Below are positions 47,534 through 60,749 of a stretch of 64,000 nt of DNA, piece after piece. The notes beneath the pieces are model-generated. The model searched no databases. It was not told the origin of the DNA and saw only the letters and a list, made by a program, of their open reading frames with translations. The stretch is taken from positions 1 to 64,000 of the forward strand of contig MU130533.1 in NCBI GenBank assembly GCA_015039465.1, in the 5' to 3' direction. The position numbers and the translations under genes were made by a program. The first letter of the stretch is position 1; every line of letters begins with the position of its first letter. This DNA is from Phlegmacium glaucopus. Lineage: Eukaryota; Basidiomycota; Agaricomycetes; Agaricales; Cortinariaceae.

Positions 47534-48517
47534 TTAGAGCTCCAAAAGTTGCCTCCAAAGATCGTTCATATGATACATGCTGGCGAGATGACCTCCAGAG
47601 ATCGATTGATATTGAGAATTCTTGTAGGTTGCTGCGAGCCACTTGGCATTCGCATCAGGTGCTATAGTATCCCCATCAGTCGATACCAGAAGGACTGGTC
47701 GCTTGTTATGCTCTTCGTCAAGTTCACCCGGATGAAAGCCCCAATCTCCGTGAATCACATCCGCGGTTTCCATGCAACCTTCCCATGTGTATTGCACGCT
47801 CTTCATCATTCTTTCCGCAAACTCTCGCTCTGCCTGCCCATCTGCTTTGCCGTTGTCCTCTTTCCATTTTTTGAAAGAGATGCTTTCTTCTTCTTTCATA
47901 TTGTCGAATAAAAGACTGCGGCTGAGCCGTTCGGCACCTTCCAATGTCTTCAATTTTTGATTTACCATAAATGCCATGAGGCGGGGGACAAGTCTGAAGG
48001 GAATGTACTGAGAAGGAGGACCGATAGTGATGTAGTGGCCCATGGTCATGGTTTTCGTATAGTCTGTATGAAAACGTGGAGGCGAGAATGGTGCCAACAA
48101 CATGCATCCTGCAAGATAGCGACCATAAGGAAAGACGTCGAATGGCGCCCCATAGAGCATCTGAGCTGGGACCGTTCCATAGGAACCACCGGAGATGTAT
48201 ATCTTGAGATTCAAATCGTGTGGGTGAAGGTGGTCGATTAAAGCTGTGATGTCTGACGCAATCCCGACAAAATACGGTCTGTCATTGTTGCGTGGAGATG
48301 ACGCGCCCCATCCTGGAAGAGTTGGAAAAATACAGTGTACACCTTTTTCCAATAATACTTTGGAAGTTGTCGGTGCGCTTCCGATGCTGAACATGCCATG
48401 AAAAAATAGAACAAGAATGGAGCTTGAGCTGTTGCCAGACTCAGCGTATGCGAGCATCCGTCCGTCTGAGAGCTCAAGATATTGTTCAGAGGTGGGGGTG
48501 GGTGTTTGCATTGACAT
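47534..48517 (-). CDS. Alpha/beta hydrolase
   Basis: This is a single-exon gene of 327 residues, with an ATG at 48517. The hydrolase core is LVLFFHGMFSIG (oxyanion HG), then YISGGSYGTVPAQML, with the nucleophile Ser in GxSxG. It ends with an Asp-bearing strand (VLLVSTDGDTIAPD) and a His (SISGGHLASMYH). It resembles the small fungal hydrolases that act on lipid-like or epoxide substrates; the substrate is unknown. There is no signal peptide, so it is probably cytosolic. The gene is convergent with CDT1. Confidence 0.85.
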   Translation of the reverse strand: MSMQTPTPTSEQYLELSDGRMLAYAESGNSSSSILVLFFHGMFSIGSAPTTSKVLLEKGVHCIFPTLPGWGASSPRNNDRPYFVGIASDITALIDHLHPHDLNLKIYISGGSYGTVPAQMLYGAPFDVFPYGRYLAGCMLLAPFSPPRFHTDYTKTMTMGHYITIGPPSQYIPFRLVPRLMAFMVNQKLKTLEGAERLSRSLLFDNMKEEESISFKKWKEDNGKADGQAEREFAERMMKSVQYTWEGCMETADVIHGDWGFHPGELDEEHNKRPVLLVSTDGDTIAPDANAKWLAATYKNSQYQSISGGHLASMYHMNDLWRQLLEL

Positions 48518-49007
48518 GACCGTTATAACTTATGCAGGAGCTTGCACTGTGGACCTTCTAAGTAAAACTTGAGTATATATAGATCATCCTGCTCAGGTAC
48601 TGCGGGCCAAGCCTTGGAGCAGTGTCGTCACAAGTACCCTAGATTTTTGCCCCGTCTGCGTACCACTGCGGATGCAGGACGGTCGGGATAGTGTACCCTG
48701 AGAAATTTCTGTCAGAACGTGCAAGCTGTCAGAGGCTTGTCGGTCTTTGATATCAGAGGATAACGCGTGAACAGCCGTTGAATGGAACTTGAATGGAGCA
48801 CTAACTTTTTTTGCAAGTCGTGGGTTAACCACACGAGGATCAATATGAATAAACAAATGGCAATAGATTAAATAAACACTCAAGAAGTATGTAGTATAGT
48901 TGAAAGTCAAAAGTTATAAATTCTGGGCTCACATTAATCTTTCAGTTGACACATATCAGGCCGCCTCCAATGCCCAAAGCAAAATAACTGGTTACAATTT
49001 TCGTTCG
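48518..49007. other. Intergenic spacer
   Basis: About 490 bp between the alpha/beta hydrolase start and the stop of the next minus-strand oxidoreductase. A promoter for the hydrolase is expected. A 105-codon antisense frame (48,593-48,910) lacks any motif. Confidence 0.5.
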
Positions 49008-50624
49008 CTATTCCTGTGCGGAGCGCCTTGCCTCCTCCTCAAACGCCGAGTAGTCCGTAACCACGCCGTTCTTTCGACTGGCCTCCGCAGCAAAAACTGT
49101 CAAATGACTTTTCAAGATTTCTTCAACGTCTGTTCCCAGGATTTCCTGTTGTCCTGTCCTGACAGCCTCAACGAATGAGGATATGAGCCCTCGATCGCCG
49201 CCACCATGACCGCCACCTTCGGCCACTGGCCGATGCACCTTCAATGATTTTTTTCGAAAGTCCGACACAGTGAATGTGCGCATATCTCCGATTATCTCTC
49301 CGTGGCTGAAATGTAATCGCGTTTGCCTATCGCATATAGCAGAAGTAAAGGCAATCATCGTGAAAGACGCGGTTGAGCCATTCGAGAATTCCAAATTGAC
49401 AACTTGATTGTCACAAACATCGTTTGCACTTTCATACACACACATGCCGTATGGTCCGTTCTTGAGGGCTTCTGTGATATTTTCAATGTCTGGTAGTCCA
49501 TCAACTATAGTCTCAGCTGGCCAGCCAGTGTCGCCGTGGGAAACGGGGTCTAGATAGACTATATATCGCGAATAAAAATAAGGAATCATCTTGAGACGAA
49601 AAGTTCCGCCGACCTTTCTTTGCACTATATGGACAGTCCTTTTCCATAGGACATTCCAAGCAGCGTGTCGCATTGCCTGCGGCTGCTGGTTTCGCAGATT
49701 TACGAAAGTGCTTTAGGGAGCCGAACGAGGAGATTTTGACCGGGGTTGCTGGATAGAACCAATGACAGAGTATGTCAATATCGCTGTTGGAAGGAATAAA
49801 TTGATATCCAACGGGAAAAAAATTAATTGACGCTTTACTGGCAGCTTTTGGTCATCAACGAAAACGAGCTAGTCTTTTCGCTAGACCAGTTTCCTCGCAC
49901 ATATGAATGGGCAAAGTGATAATAACCCACAGGTTCTATCTGAACAGCATTTATCAATTCACCCAAAACGCCAGAACGAATGATTTCGGTAATTTCTTTG
50001 CTATAGGGAGAATAACGCATCACTAAATGCCCAGAGTAAGCCCGGGCCAATGCTGTCCCAGGATACTGGAATGAGACATAAACAGACCATGGCCCATTCC
50101 GAATATTGTCCCAGCTTTCTTGATCGCAGACTCTATCTTGATACAATCTCCCAAACTGGTAGCCATCGGTTTCTCGCAAAGAATATGATAACCTTGACTT
50201 GCGAACGCTTCAACAACTTCTGCATGAAGATGATCCTGGACTGCGACTAGTACGGCATCTGCTAGAGGTTTTCCAACGGTACTGATCGTTTCAGCCGATG
50301 CTGCGTGAAGTTCCTGCCAGGTATTGAATACAAGGGTTTTGTCGACATTGTGCAAAGTGGCGAAATGCTGCTGAGTTTTTGGACGAGGTTCAGCAATGGC
50401 AACGATCTTGCAACGATCTGGACAAGCCAGTGCATATTTCGAGTAAGCCTGTGTAGATTACTTATATTAGTGATAAGATGAGGAAAAAGTCTCCCTGATC
50501 ATACCTTTCCTCGTTGGCCGCAACCAATGACTGCTATTGTCACCAGTTTGCCATGGTTAAGAGAGTCCTTTAACTTGGTCGATTTGCGCCATAAATTCTT
50601 CGTGTTATTGATGATTGCAGACAT
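49008..50624 (-). CDS. Gfo/Idh/MocA-family oxidoreductase (second copy)
   Basis: The N-terminus (ATG 50624) has the Rossmann motif VIGCGQRGKAYSKYA, then DAVLVAVQDHLHAEVVEAF. The CEKPMATSLGDC motif has the conserved EKP. The central part includes KSCHDIDILCHWF (the HDxD-type catalytic region) and a Cys-rich segment (CLECPMEKDCPY) that could bind zinc, then HFSHGEIIGDMRTFTV. It ends EEEARRSAQE. It is much longer than, and clearly distinct from, the 25-kb oxidoreductase, so it is not a recent duplicate. Substrate is unknown; related proteins act on sugars or inositol-like compounds. Confidence 0.85.
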
Positions 50625-50656
50625 ATTATACTAAACTAAAGGGGAAACTAGCTTCT

Positions 50657-52039
50657 ATGCCGCGTATTCTACCACGTCTCAATGCACAAATCGAGAAACA
50701 AGCAAGTCACCCAAAGTTTTTTCCATTGCCCAAGCGTGAACGCAGAAACTCACTCTACCGTCCTCTTCCCCAAATTCCTTCATTTCACCCCGCAGACTAT
50801 CCGACCTCTATCTTGTTAACACCCGCAAATCCTATCACCAACTCATGGAATTACAAACGGCACAAAACCTTGCCTCCAGCTACTGCACCTCCGTCCTTGT
50901 GGGATTCCAGCCAAACTGATAAGCCTCGTGAAATGACATCAGATGAATTTCGGTGGTGGTCAAACCCATACCGTGCGTTGCCTTTTTCTTTTTCGGAAAA
51001 CTTCATTTAAGCCCCACTTTCAGTTCGAATGCTGGCATCTCCATTGCGCCAATGTATTGTAACAAACCGTGTTCTCCCTTCAGGTGAAATTTTTGATGGC
51101 CATATTTATTCTTTCCTTAACATTTTACCAACTATAGATTTTCTTATACGCCTAGCCGCCATGCGTGTCCCCACTTCTCGCCTTCCAAGTGGAGGTAAGG
51201 CACCTGGACCCCAAGGACTACTCGCTCCCGATGGCATTTTACATTCCAAATACACTCATCGCAAAGCAGGTAGGGCGAGCTACATTTTATGCTGGCGAGG
51301 AGCCGTGTTAAAGCTCCAAAAGGGCAGCTTCAAACGCATCTCCCCACATGTGACATATTCCCCTCGTCTTCCTGATTATATTGCCCACCTTTTGCGTTTG
51401 CGCGTACTGCAGGAACTTGAACTCCTTGCAGAGAGGCTGGAATATAGGGTAAAAACTCACAAACATCCAAAGGTTCATTCAAGTGTCATTCTTCGCCGCT
51501 TGACTCGCGCTGAGTGGGGATTGATGAGATCTTCTGGTTTCATTCCGTATCAGGACGCTCTGGCGGTCTTAATTGTACCTCCAGTGAACAAGGATGTTGT
51601 CACTGGTAGTCGACCAGAAGGATCTATGTCAGTTGCCCCCACTGAGATCAATGATCGTGCAAAGCCGGCCACAAGACCCCTATCCGTCTTGATGCCAACT
51701 GGCTCGCACAAGGTGGAGAATGAACTGGCCCCCCAAATGGTATCAAGTCCAGTAGTACCGCTATATAATGGTGCTACGGCATTTCCCAACCGTTTCCAAC
51801 GCTCGGCTTTATATTCCATTCTTGTGCGCATTCTAGTCTCAGAGCGACTCATGAAAAAACGGCTGCGGGGCGCTGGCGCTTCTCCAGGGAATGAAGGGGT
51901 GGAATCAGCCAAGGCTAGTCATGCATTCTTGTTGTGTTCGGACGACAATACAGGGAAACTTGGGGATGTTGCCGGCGTTGCTCGTGCACTTTGGAGGCTT
52001 AGGATGTTCGAAGGGGAAGGTTGGCAACACTCTTGTTGA
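50657..52039 (+). CDS. Unrecognised protein, possibly mitochondrial
   Basis: There are three exons. The join RWWSNPYL and then RMLASPLRQCIVTNRVLPS is followed by DFLIRLAAMR after a second intron. The N-terminus (MPRILPRLNAQIEK) is basic, which suggests but does not prove a mitochondrial presequence. A compact core follows: SYILCWRGAVLKLQKG, then LPDYIAHLLRLRVLQELEL, then SVILRRLTRAEWGLM, then ALAVLIVPPVN. The linker is Pro/Ser-rich. No known catalytic motif or membrane helix is visible. It resembles small-clade fungal proteins of mitochondrial translation or assembly by composition only; no function is claimed. Confidence 0.6.
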
Positions 52040-52116
52040 TTTGTATATTATTATCACTTTCGAAAAGTAGCTCATTTCATGATAGTATATCATTAATGTA
52101 ACCATGAGGGATATTG

Positions 52117-53115
<999 letters not shown>

Positions 53116-53157
53116 GATAAGTTTGTGGTGGATAAGTTTTGAAAGTGAACAGAGCTG

Positions 53158-53189
53158 ACGCGTCTGAATTTGATATAGTATACACGCGT
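53158..53189. promoter_or_regulatory. Two ACGCGT elements between PRE3 and RPN12
   Basis: ACGCGT lies at 53158-53163 (in TGACGCGTC) and 53184-53189, within the 120-bp divergent promoter. They lie 43 and 69 bp from the PRE3 start, and 47 and 73 bp from the RPN12 start. They may control both genes. No classical GGTGGCAAA proteasome element is seen. Confidence 0.45.
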
Positions 53190-53235
53190 CCCTCTTGTAC
53201 TACATAAGCCTCACCACACACCTAATAGTAATACT

Positions 53236-54281
53236 ATGGCTTCACAACTCAAGACCCTCTACGAAGAACTCGGCCGCTCCTTCTTTTCAAAACCTTCAGA
53301 CCTCAAGAAATGTGCCATTCTACTATCAAAACTAAAGGTGTGTTCCTTGCCTATTTCTCTCGCCCATTTGTGCTCATTCTGGTAAGATCGGACTCATAGA
53401 GGCTGGCTTACTTCTACCTCAAGGCGACGTGAATCTTGGGGACCTTGTTATCGCTCGTTCGTACCCAAATCAACTGAACTTATCTACTTATTCTAAGAAT
53501 TTCAGGCGACATCCTTGAAATCGGAGCATTCTGCAGCATCCGAAGCCGCGACGTTCCCTCTTTCGATAGGTACTTTTCCCAACTACAGACATTCTACACG
53601 GATTACAGGTCTGTCATCTACAAACAAAACCAAGTGTCAATCATTCATATGTTTCAAAAGTGAATCTCTTCCTCCCTCCAAACGAGAATACGCCATCCAA
53701 GGCCTCAATCTCATCCGTCTGCTCACACAAAATCGCATAGCCGACTTCCACACAACACTGGAGACTCTCGATGCAGATGTTATTGCAGAAAACCCCTTCA
53801 TAAAACATCCAGTCAATCTGGAGAGATGGCTGATGGAAGGAAGTTATAGTAAAGTCTGGAATGCAAGGGAAGAAGCACCTGCAGAGGAGTACAAATTCTT
53901 TGTGGATAGTTTGATGGGCACTATCCGGTATGTCAATTTTAAATGCGGTCCAGTTGAGAAGGCATTTAACTCTACTGTAGGAATGAGATTGCGAGTTGTG
54001 AAGAAGCCGCCTATGAAAGCCTTCCCCTCAAAGATGCTGCTACATTGTTGTTTTTCACGAATCAATCCGACCTTTTGAAATTCGCACAACAGGTAAACAC
54101 ATCTTGCAATCCGAAAATCATCACTTATAACGTTTCGTATTACCAGCGAGGTTGGCAAATTGATCTGACTGGAGCCAAGGTTCTGTTCAAACGTAAAGGC
54201 GAAGAGAAGATGGAGATTCCAAAGCAACGCTTGATTGCGGCATCCCTAGCATACGCACGAGAGCTAGAGCAGATTGTGTAA
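53236..54281 (+). CDS. RPN12: 26S proteasome lid subunit Rpn12 (PSMD8)
   Basis: It starts MASQLKTLYEELGRSFFSKPSD, then LLLPQGDVNLGDLVIARDILEIGAFCSIR. After several small introns it reads SFDRYFSQLQTFYTDY, then LNLIRLLTQNRIADFHTTLE, then NPFIKHPVNLERWLMEGSYSKVWNA. The C-terminal PCI-like part has YESLPLKDAATLLFF and GWQIDLTGAKVLFKR. Rpn12 joins the lid to the base. The introns carry GT-AG ends. It lies between PRE3 and PRE10, so three proteasome genes are adjacent. Confidence 0.95.
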
Positions 54282-54350
54282 TAGACTTAGGCCATGTAAT
54301 CGCATTCCTTGCAAAAGCCAAATATAAATTGCATATCAATTAACCCATGA

Positions 54351-55407
54351 CTACTCGAAATTCTCCAGGGCAGCTTTCGCTTGTGCTTCTGCCTCGTCGA
54401 ATAGGTCTTTGGGTACATGCACATGTAGGTTGTTGCTTTCTGAGCCGATCCAGGACATCTCCAATTCGAACTCTTTCTCCTTCGCGTCATCGTGGACGAG
54501 ATAAATGCTAAAATAGTCATGAGTGCAAGACGCAACAAGATAGATAGGTTTACACGTACATTCGTGCAGCCTCCACGACTGCCTCTCTCAAGGAAAGCTC
54601 TGATAGCTTCAGTTTCTCCAGTTCCGTTTTGGCTAGTTGTCGCCCTTTCCCAACTGCAGCACCATTGTATCCCTACCAAATGATTAATTCAAGCCAAGAA
54701 GACAATTGAGTATGTACTTACAAAGAACACACCGCTAGGCTCTACCACAAATAGTGCAGGGCCATCTTCGTCGACTGCACCTAATATTGTGCTGATGCCG
54801 AAGGGTCGAACCGATGAATAAAGTGTGTATGCTTGGACGTAGAGTCCCAATCGATCTGCAACAGCCTTTGATCGTTGTTAAGATCGTTGTTTGACAGGCA
54901 AGAATGGAAACCGCGTACTTTTAATGGAGGTGGCGAATTATATGTTTCGCGATAATTGGCCGCTTCGTCTCGGGCTCGGTTTGAAAGGTGTCTACCATCG
55001 GCAAGTAGACCAGCAGTGGCCTAAGATTTCCTCGTGAGTCCAAATTATTCGTAATCACAGATTGTGAGCTACCAATCCAATGTGTCGATCTATTGTTTGA
55101 ATTCTTCGATTGGCTTCCGGTACCAGGAGCTTTGAATGAACAAGTTTCTCAACAGCTAGGACGATCCCTCCTTTGACTTTGAGACCGATAGCCGTGCTTC
55201 ATAGAGCAGCAGGGTTAACATGGTCTCGATCGGGTGTCCAGATACACATACCCAGAATTTTCTACTGCTTTATTGGCATATTCCACCTGGATGAGAATTA
55301 TGAGAACATCGGGCAAGGAAGCTGGGCAGTGTATATACCTGGAAAATACGGCCATCCGGTGAATATGTACTGGTTGATAGATCGTAGCCTGTTCCAATGG
55401 AGGTCAT
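54351..55407 (-). CDS. PRE10: 20S proteasome subunit alpha7 (Pre10, PSMA3)
   Basis: It starts [19 protein letters not shown], the alpha-subunit signature, followed by [22 protein letters not shown]. The [32 protein letters not shown] and [17 protein letters not shown] blocks match alpha7. The acidic C-terminus ends AALENFE. Alpha7 sits in the gate ring of the 20S core. Six short introns are needed. Its start is 125 bp from the preferred NUP82 start on the other strand. Confidence 0.95.
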
Positions 55408-55458
55408 GATTTATGGTTCGAAGTAAGAGTAATAATATGGGACGCGCAAGCAGATTGA

Positions 55459-55464
55459 ACGCGT
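55459..55464. promoter_or_regulatory. ACGCGT element between PRE10 and NUP82
   Basis: A single ACGCGT lies in the divergent spacer, 52 bp from the PRE10 start and 69 bp from the preferred NUP82 start. It is within an in-frame upstream extension of NUP82, so it is only a candidate. Confidence 0.3.
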
Positions 55465-55532
55465 CAGTACAGCGTGGGAATAAAAAGTCGCGGTCATCAG
55501 GGCGTAGCTCCCTCGAACGGCGACCGCGACAA

Positions 55533-58489
55533 ATGGCCGACGCTGAGGACTGGTCCAGGCTTTTGCAAGATCACCCCATATTCACCCCCTTAGATAAAGA
55601 GAAAAAGAATTTCTTGGAATTCTCTACTCTTAGTCTTCGTGATTCCAAAGATGTTGGCTCTTCAGATTCTGGTTCTTCGACTTTGGGCAGACGACAGACG
55701 ATGATTCTCAAGGACGCAGACCTTATTGTTGCTGCGGGTAATGAGATCAGACTGTCGTCTTTTGGAGACCTCAAACTAAGTAGAAGTACACGAAAATCTT
55801 ACAAAGTATGCCATTCAACAGTGTTCCTCGGTCCCAAACACTCACGGTCTATTCCAGGCACTGCATACACCAAACCTACAGTTCGAGATACTCCAAATAT
55901 CTCTAAATCCAAGCGGGAAACTACTGGCAGTTGCTGGAACACATCAAGTTGCGGTCATTGTCCTACCTCGTGCAGGATATAGTAGACTTATCCCAGAAGC
56001 CATAGACTGCAAGTACGCACTTCCACTGCTCTTCAGGTTTCTTTCCAACCTTTGGTCTCCCTAGGTGTGTTCAGATAGGTCAATTCTATCATGCAGCAAA
56101 GAATTCAGCGGCAATTGCGAAAATTGACTGGCATCCTTGGGGAGAAGCTGGTTCAACCCTTCTTGTAATGACAGTGGATGGGAGACTCAGGTGCGCGTGA
56201 ATTTATTTGCGGCCTACTGCTGCCATCCCTTATACTACAACAGAGAATATGATATCTCAGTAGATACGGAAGAGCCTCAACAAACTCTCTCGTTTGTACC
56301 CGAAAAAAAGGCGAAGGCATTCATGGCTGAGGACGACTCCGAGCGAGAGGTTGCTTCATTCACCCTTGGCAAAGGCAGAGCCGACTGGGGCCCACTTACA
56401 GTATATGCAGTAATGAGGTCGGGTGACATTTATTCAATATGTCCTTATATGCCTCAAAACGCGTAAGTTCATATCTTAGTCTTCCATCCATGCCACTCAT
56501 AGAACATTCTAGCTCTATCCCCTCGACTTATGTCCACTCTCTGGAATGTTTTATTTCAGCCAAACAGGAATACCTCACTCAAGAAGTGTCAACAGCTTCC
56601 AAAAATCTATCAGCAGTGTACGACTACCAACGCAAATATGTGACTGCTCTTATAAAACAACTCCCACCTGGAACGGTCTTCTCTTCCGCCCCCAGATCTG
56701 TTCTGATGCATCCCCCCAGTACCATCAAACCTCAACCTTTACGACAGGGCCCTTTCTTGCTGCAGCCTGCTCCAAGAATGATTGAAGGTAGTTTCGGTGG
56801 AGATGCAACAGATATCACGTATCTGGCTTTCGGCACAGATGACGATGATGTCGAAGATGACGGAAGGGATACTGAACGTTTGGGAATCGTCCTTGTGGCA
56901 TATCAAGATGGCAAAGTAGATTTATTTCTTGACGTTGAGAAAGTTGAAGCAAGATGGAATATCAAACAGGTAAGAGACATATCTGACTTCCAGGTTATGC
57001 CGTGATCTTACGCTAGTATAGTCTTCAGACCAAGATTTACCTATGCTTGCGGTCTATGAAAGCATCGATTTTGGACTTGTGTCGACCCTAAAAGACCTAC
57101 CAGCTGTTCCGCCTAACTCGACTCCTCTGCTAGACCTCTTGCATAGCAACCACCCAACCTTTCTACTAGATCCTCTGCATGACGACACGGTCTATGTTTA
57201 TCACACTTTTGGTGTTCATTCCCTAGATGTTGCACCAGTGCTCCAAAGCTTGACGTCTGCACTACGAACGGATGACGAAGATGAGTCTGTGCTAAAAGCT
57301 GGGCTTCAGAAATCCATTATGACCAACGTTAAACCCATTTTGAACACTTTTTCTGTGGAACGAAGGTAGACAGATTATTTTGAACTGTTCTTTAAACAGA
57401 CTGCTAACTAAGCACACAGATCTTCAAGTCCGGTCGTTGCTGTCGCAATACCTAATGATGTTTATCTCACCTACAGCATGTTTATCCTGACGTCGGCGAT
57501 GCGAATAATTTCTGTTCCCTTGAACTTGCGTTCAGAACCCCTAATTTCCGAGAGTATAGCATTTCGCCGTGAAGACATCGCCTCCACCGCCAAGAAGAGT
57601 AAATGGCTTTCTAGTGTTGATGGCCCTTCAACCCACGTATCTATCCTGGGTACAGAGCCTTTCGTGCCACCTTCGTTAACTGGATCTTTTTCGGATCCTT
57701 CTACCGGTCCGAAACCTCAATTCCCTTCTGGATCAAAGGAACTCACTTTGACCCCTGACACATTACGATTTCTCGGGACCTCAGTCGCCCAAATTACTTC
57801 CCAAAGCCGCGAGGTCATAATGGCTTGCCAAGTCATAACGAGACGGATGTACCTCCAACAATTTGAATTACCCAGGTTGACGAAGAAATGCCATGAAATA
57901 GAATCTCTGGTGGAGAAAATCAAAGGTCCCGGGCGAGCCTCTACTGAGATTAGGCTTGCTAAGGTTCAAGAAGAGCAGAAAGTATTACTGGCAAGGCTAG
58001 ATCGTATACTTCAGAGTCTGATGGAAAAGGCTTCGCCGGAACTAAGCGAACACGAAGCTAAGTGGTTTGAAGAACTGAAGCGAATGAAGGAAGACGTGTT
58101 AGGAAGAGGCAAGTATGACGAGGATTCTTTAGTTTGTCGCACTCGATTGGTATGTGTTCCTTGATCGTTGCTTTTGGTATCCATTTATCAAAAAAATTGA
58201 TTTTATAGCTTGAGAAGGAATACGCACGCTTGTTGCCTGGGCTTCAGAAACTAGTGGAAAAAGGAAAGCAGCAAGGCAAAAAGATGGCCGAAATCAACCA
58301 AAACCTGGGCTTCTCGCAAGCATTTGAGTATGGGGAACAATCTAATCTTGAGTATGTGACTCGTGATATTTGGGCTTGAACCTTCCTTCTGACTCTTTTC
58401 TATTCAGCCGTACAAGGATATCTGCCCTTCAAAAACAAGTAACAAAACTGGCAAATCGGGTAGATATACCAGTGGCAGCCTCTCCTTGA
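55533..58489 (+). CDS. NUP82: Nucleoporin Nup82 / Nup88
   Basis: It starts MADAEDWSRLLQDHPIFTP at 55533. An in-frame ATG at 55413 would leave 5 bp to the PRE10 start, so it is disfavoured. The beta-propeller-like region has DADLIVAAGNEIRLSSFGDLKL, then FEILQISLNPSGKLLAVAG and KIDWHPWGEAGSTLLVMTVDGRLREYD. The last third is coiled-coil (LTKKCHEIESLVEKI, then VQEEQKVLLARLDRIL). Nup88/Nup82 sits on the cytoplasmic side of the pore and anchors Nsp1 and Nup159 for mRNA export. The partner Nsp1 is encoded 42 kb away in the same window. Confidence 0.85.
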
Positions 58490-58880
58490 TAAAATGCGAC
58501 TGAACAGTGAAATATGGTTCTGTGTTCTGTCTCTAGTTAAGTAGTACATTTCTTTGCTGTATATTATACATGTCACACTGTAATACTTGGCATTCGACTT
58601 TTCTCCCTATTTACGGACCACTACCAGATCGCACTTTTCGTTAGTGTCGAGAGGGTTTTACCTACAAGCGAGAAAGAAAGCTATTCCAAGTGTGCTCAAC
58701 TTCCTGAGAATTCATGAACAAATTGTTTGGGGCGCCAGTTTTTAACAATGCGCAGAGCTACAAGAAAGTACGACGTACAAGGATGCCATACGGACAGAGT
58801 CCAGCCTTACTCGCCCTGACAAAGTACCTCAGAATAAAGAAAGGGAAAGATTCAACTCTAAAACATATGACGAACAACCT
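58490..58880. other. Convergent intergenic spacer
   Basis: About 390 bp between the NUP82 and P450 stop codons. No gene is seen. Confidence 0.5.
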
Positions 58881-60749
58881 TCAATGAGGGGCTTGCTTGG
58901 AACGAACATGTAATTGTCTTCCCTGGTGAATGGGAACAAAGTAATCCTTGAATCTACAGAAGTCGTCGAGGCTCGATGCAAGTCAGGTCAGAAGGGTTGA
59001 TGATAAAAGAATCAATAACACACCTGTTGCCAACCATTTCCATCTCCATCCTTCTGAAGATATGACCGAAAATGAGATAGAGCTCCGCCCATGCAATACT
59101 ATGACACTAGAATAAGTATTCACTTTTCTGGCTGCGATGATGATGTGTACATACTTTATACCCAAACACATCCTGGGTCCCTTCGAAAATGGAACCAGGT
59201 ATTGGTTAAGTCTGTGCGATCTGGGTTCCAACCAGCGATCCGGGGTGAACTTCTCCGGCTTTGGAAACAATGTTGAATTCAGATGAAGGCAAGTTACGCT
59301 CATCCCAACTATAGTCTAAAGGAAACTCAATGATTCATCAGTTATCTAATATTGGTGAGGGCGCGTTGGTACATACATTGGCTGGAACCTGCCAATCAGC
59401 AATTTCTGCGCCTAAAGGCCCTACGACCCGAGGAAGCGGGGTTACAAATCCATGAGAAAGGCGCAGTGCTTCCTTGATAACGGCGGTCTATGGAAGGATA
59501 AGTCTAGAACAGGAGCATGACGAGAGATGATTTACAAGGTATGGTAAGGTCTGTAAAGTGGCAAGCTCGACCGTTTCGTCTTGGTCGGGCCATATTGACT
59601 GCAGTTCTTCGAAGAGATTAGAGAGCACAATCTTGTCGTTGAGCACATAGAAGGTCCCGACAGTACATGTGTTGCCAACAGTATCGCTCCCCGCCTGGAG
59701 TAAGGATAGTGCTTCATCGAGTAGATACTGAGTCGGCTGAAGGTCATAAATGACGGAGGGGTGGAGAAGACGGTGACATATAGTAAACCCGCGCAATTCA
59801 TCAGACGTCTCTGCTTCCCTTTTGATGTGATTCAGCCAACGGGTCACATATTGTCTTATAGCCCCAAAAGCTCGGTATTGATTGTACAACGTTCCTCCCA
59901 GCCAAGCCGGAATGAGTGCAATCCCAGGAACCAACCAAGGGAATGCTTTTATGACCCATAAAATAGGCAACGCTGCTTGGATGTCTAAGAGCAGAGGGTT
60001 GCAGAAGTCTGGGTAGTCGAGAGCATCAATACAATGCCCAAACATGTACGCAGTGATAATGTCTAGTGTGGTGCTTCTAAAGGCAAGGAACATATTTGAG
60101 GGCGTATCGTTTCTTTCCCGAAGTCGAGACACCAATTTATCGACCTATGTGAGATAATTGGACATTAATAATATATTTTAGAGTCCATCAGTCTCTAACC
60201 TTGTTTTGAATCATGGTCTCTAGCTTGAGGGTGGCATGTCGAGAGAAAAAAGGATTCATAACACCTCTTCTAGCTTTGGATACATTAGGGTCGATAGCTC
60301 CAAACGCCGAATTGCCAGCGCCAAAGCAGCTATAGAACCCAGGTTCTTTTGTAAAACCGGCTCCAACACCATATATTTTGGAATATGCGCGATAGTCATT
60401 GAAATGAAGCTTTTGAGAGAATTCCTTAATCAAGATGAGTTACCCAACTGTTTAAACTTACTTCATTGGGCGCAATCCGTATGACGGGACCTACACCTGC
60501 TTTGTTCATACTGGGCAGTTTTGTTTATAAAGGACGCTCACCATGCATATTATGCAACTCCTGAATTCTCTGGAGTAACTCTCCACCTCTGAAAACTTCA
60601 TAGTATGTTTTATAGAGTGGTGTAAGAGCAGCAAATGGAGGACCCGGAAATTTGGACAGAGGGTGATAGAAAATTTGCCGTATTGCCAGTGTAAGGCATA
60701 AACATACGACGAGAAGCAAAAGTCCCGCAATTAAAACCGGATGGTTCAT
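58881..60749 (-). CDS. Cytochrome P450 monooxygenase
   Basis: It begins at ATG 60749 with a membrane anchor (LIAGLLLLVVCLCLTLAI) and a proline hinge (HPLSKFPGPP). The I-helix motif is AGSDT. The K-helix has EALRL (ExxR), then FTPDRWLE (the PERF region), and the heme loop is FSKGPRMCLG (FxxGxRxCxG). The last exon gives SLDDFCRFKDYFVPIHQGR, a typical C-terminal beta segment. It is a microsomal enzyme. Substrate cannot be predicted; the neighbours do not form a metabolic gene cluster. Confidence 0.93.

Noticed and set aside
25206..50624. The two Gfo/Idh/MocA oxidoreductases as duplicates
   Set aside because: They differ in length, motifs and central domain, with only the Rossmann and EKP-type pattern in common. 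They are not recent copies.
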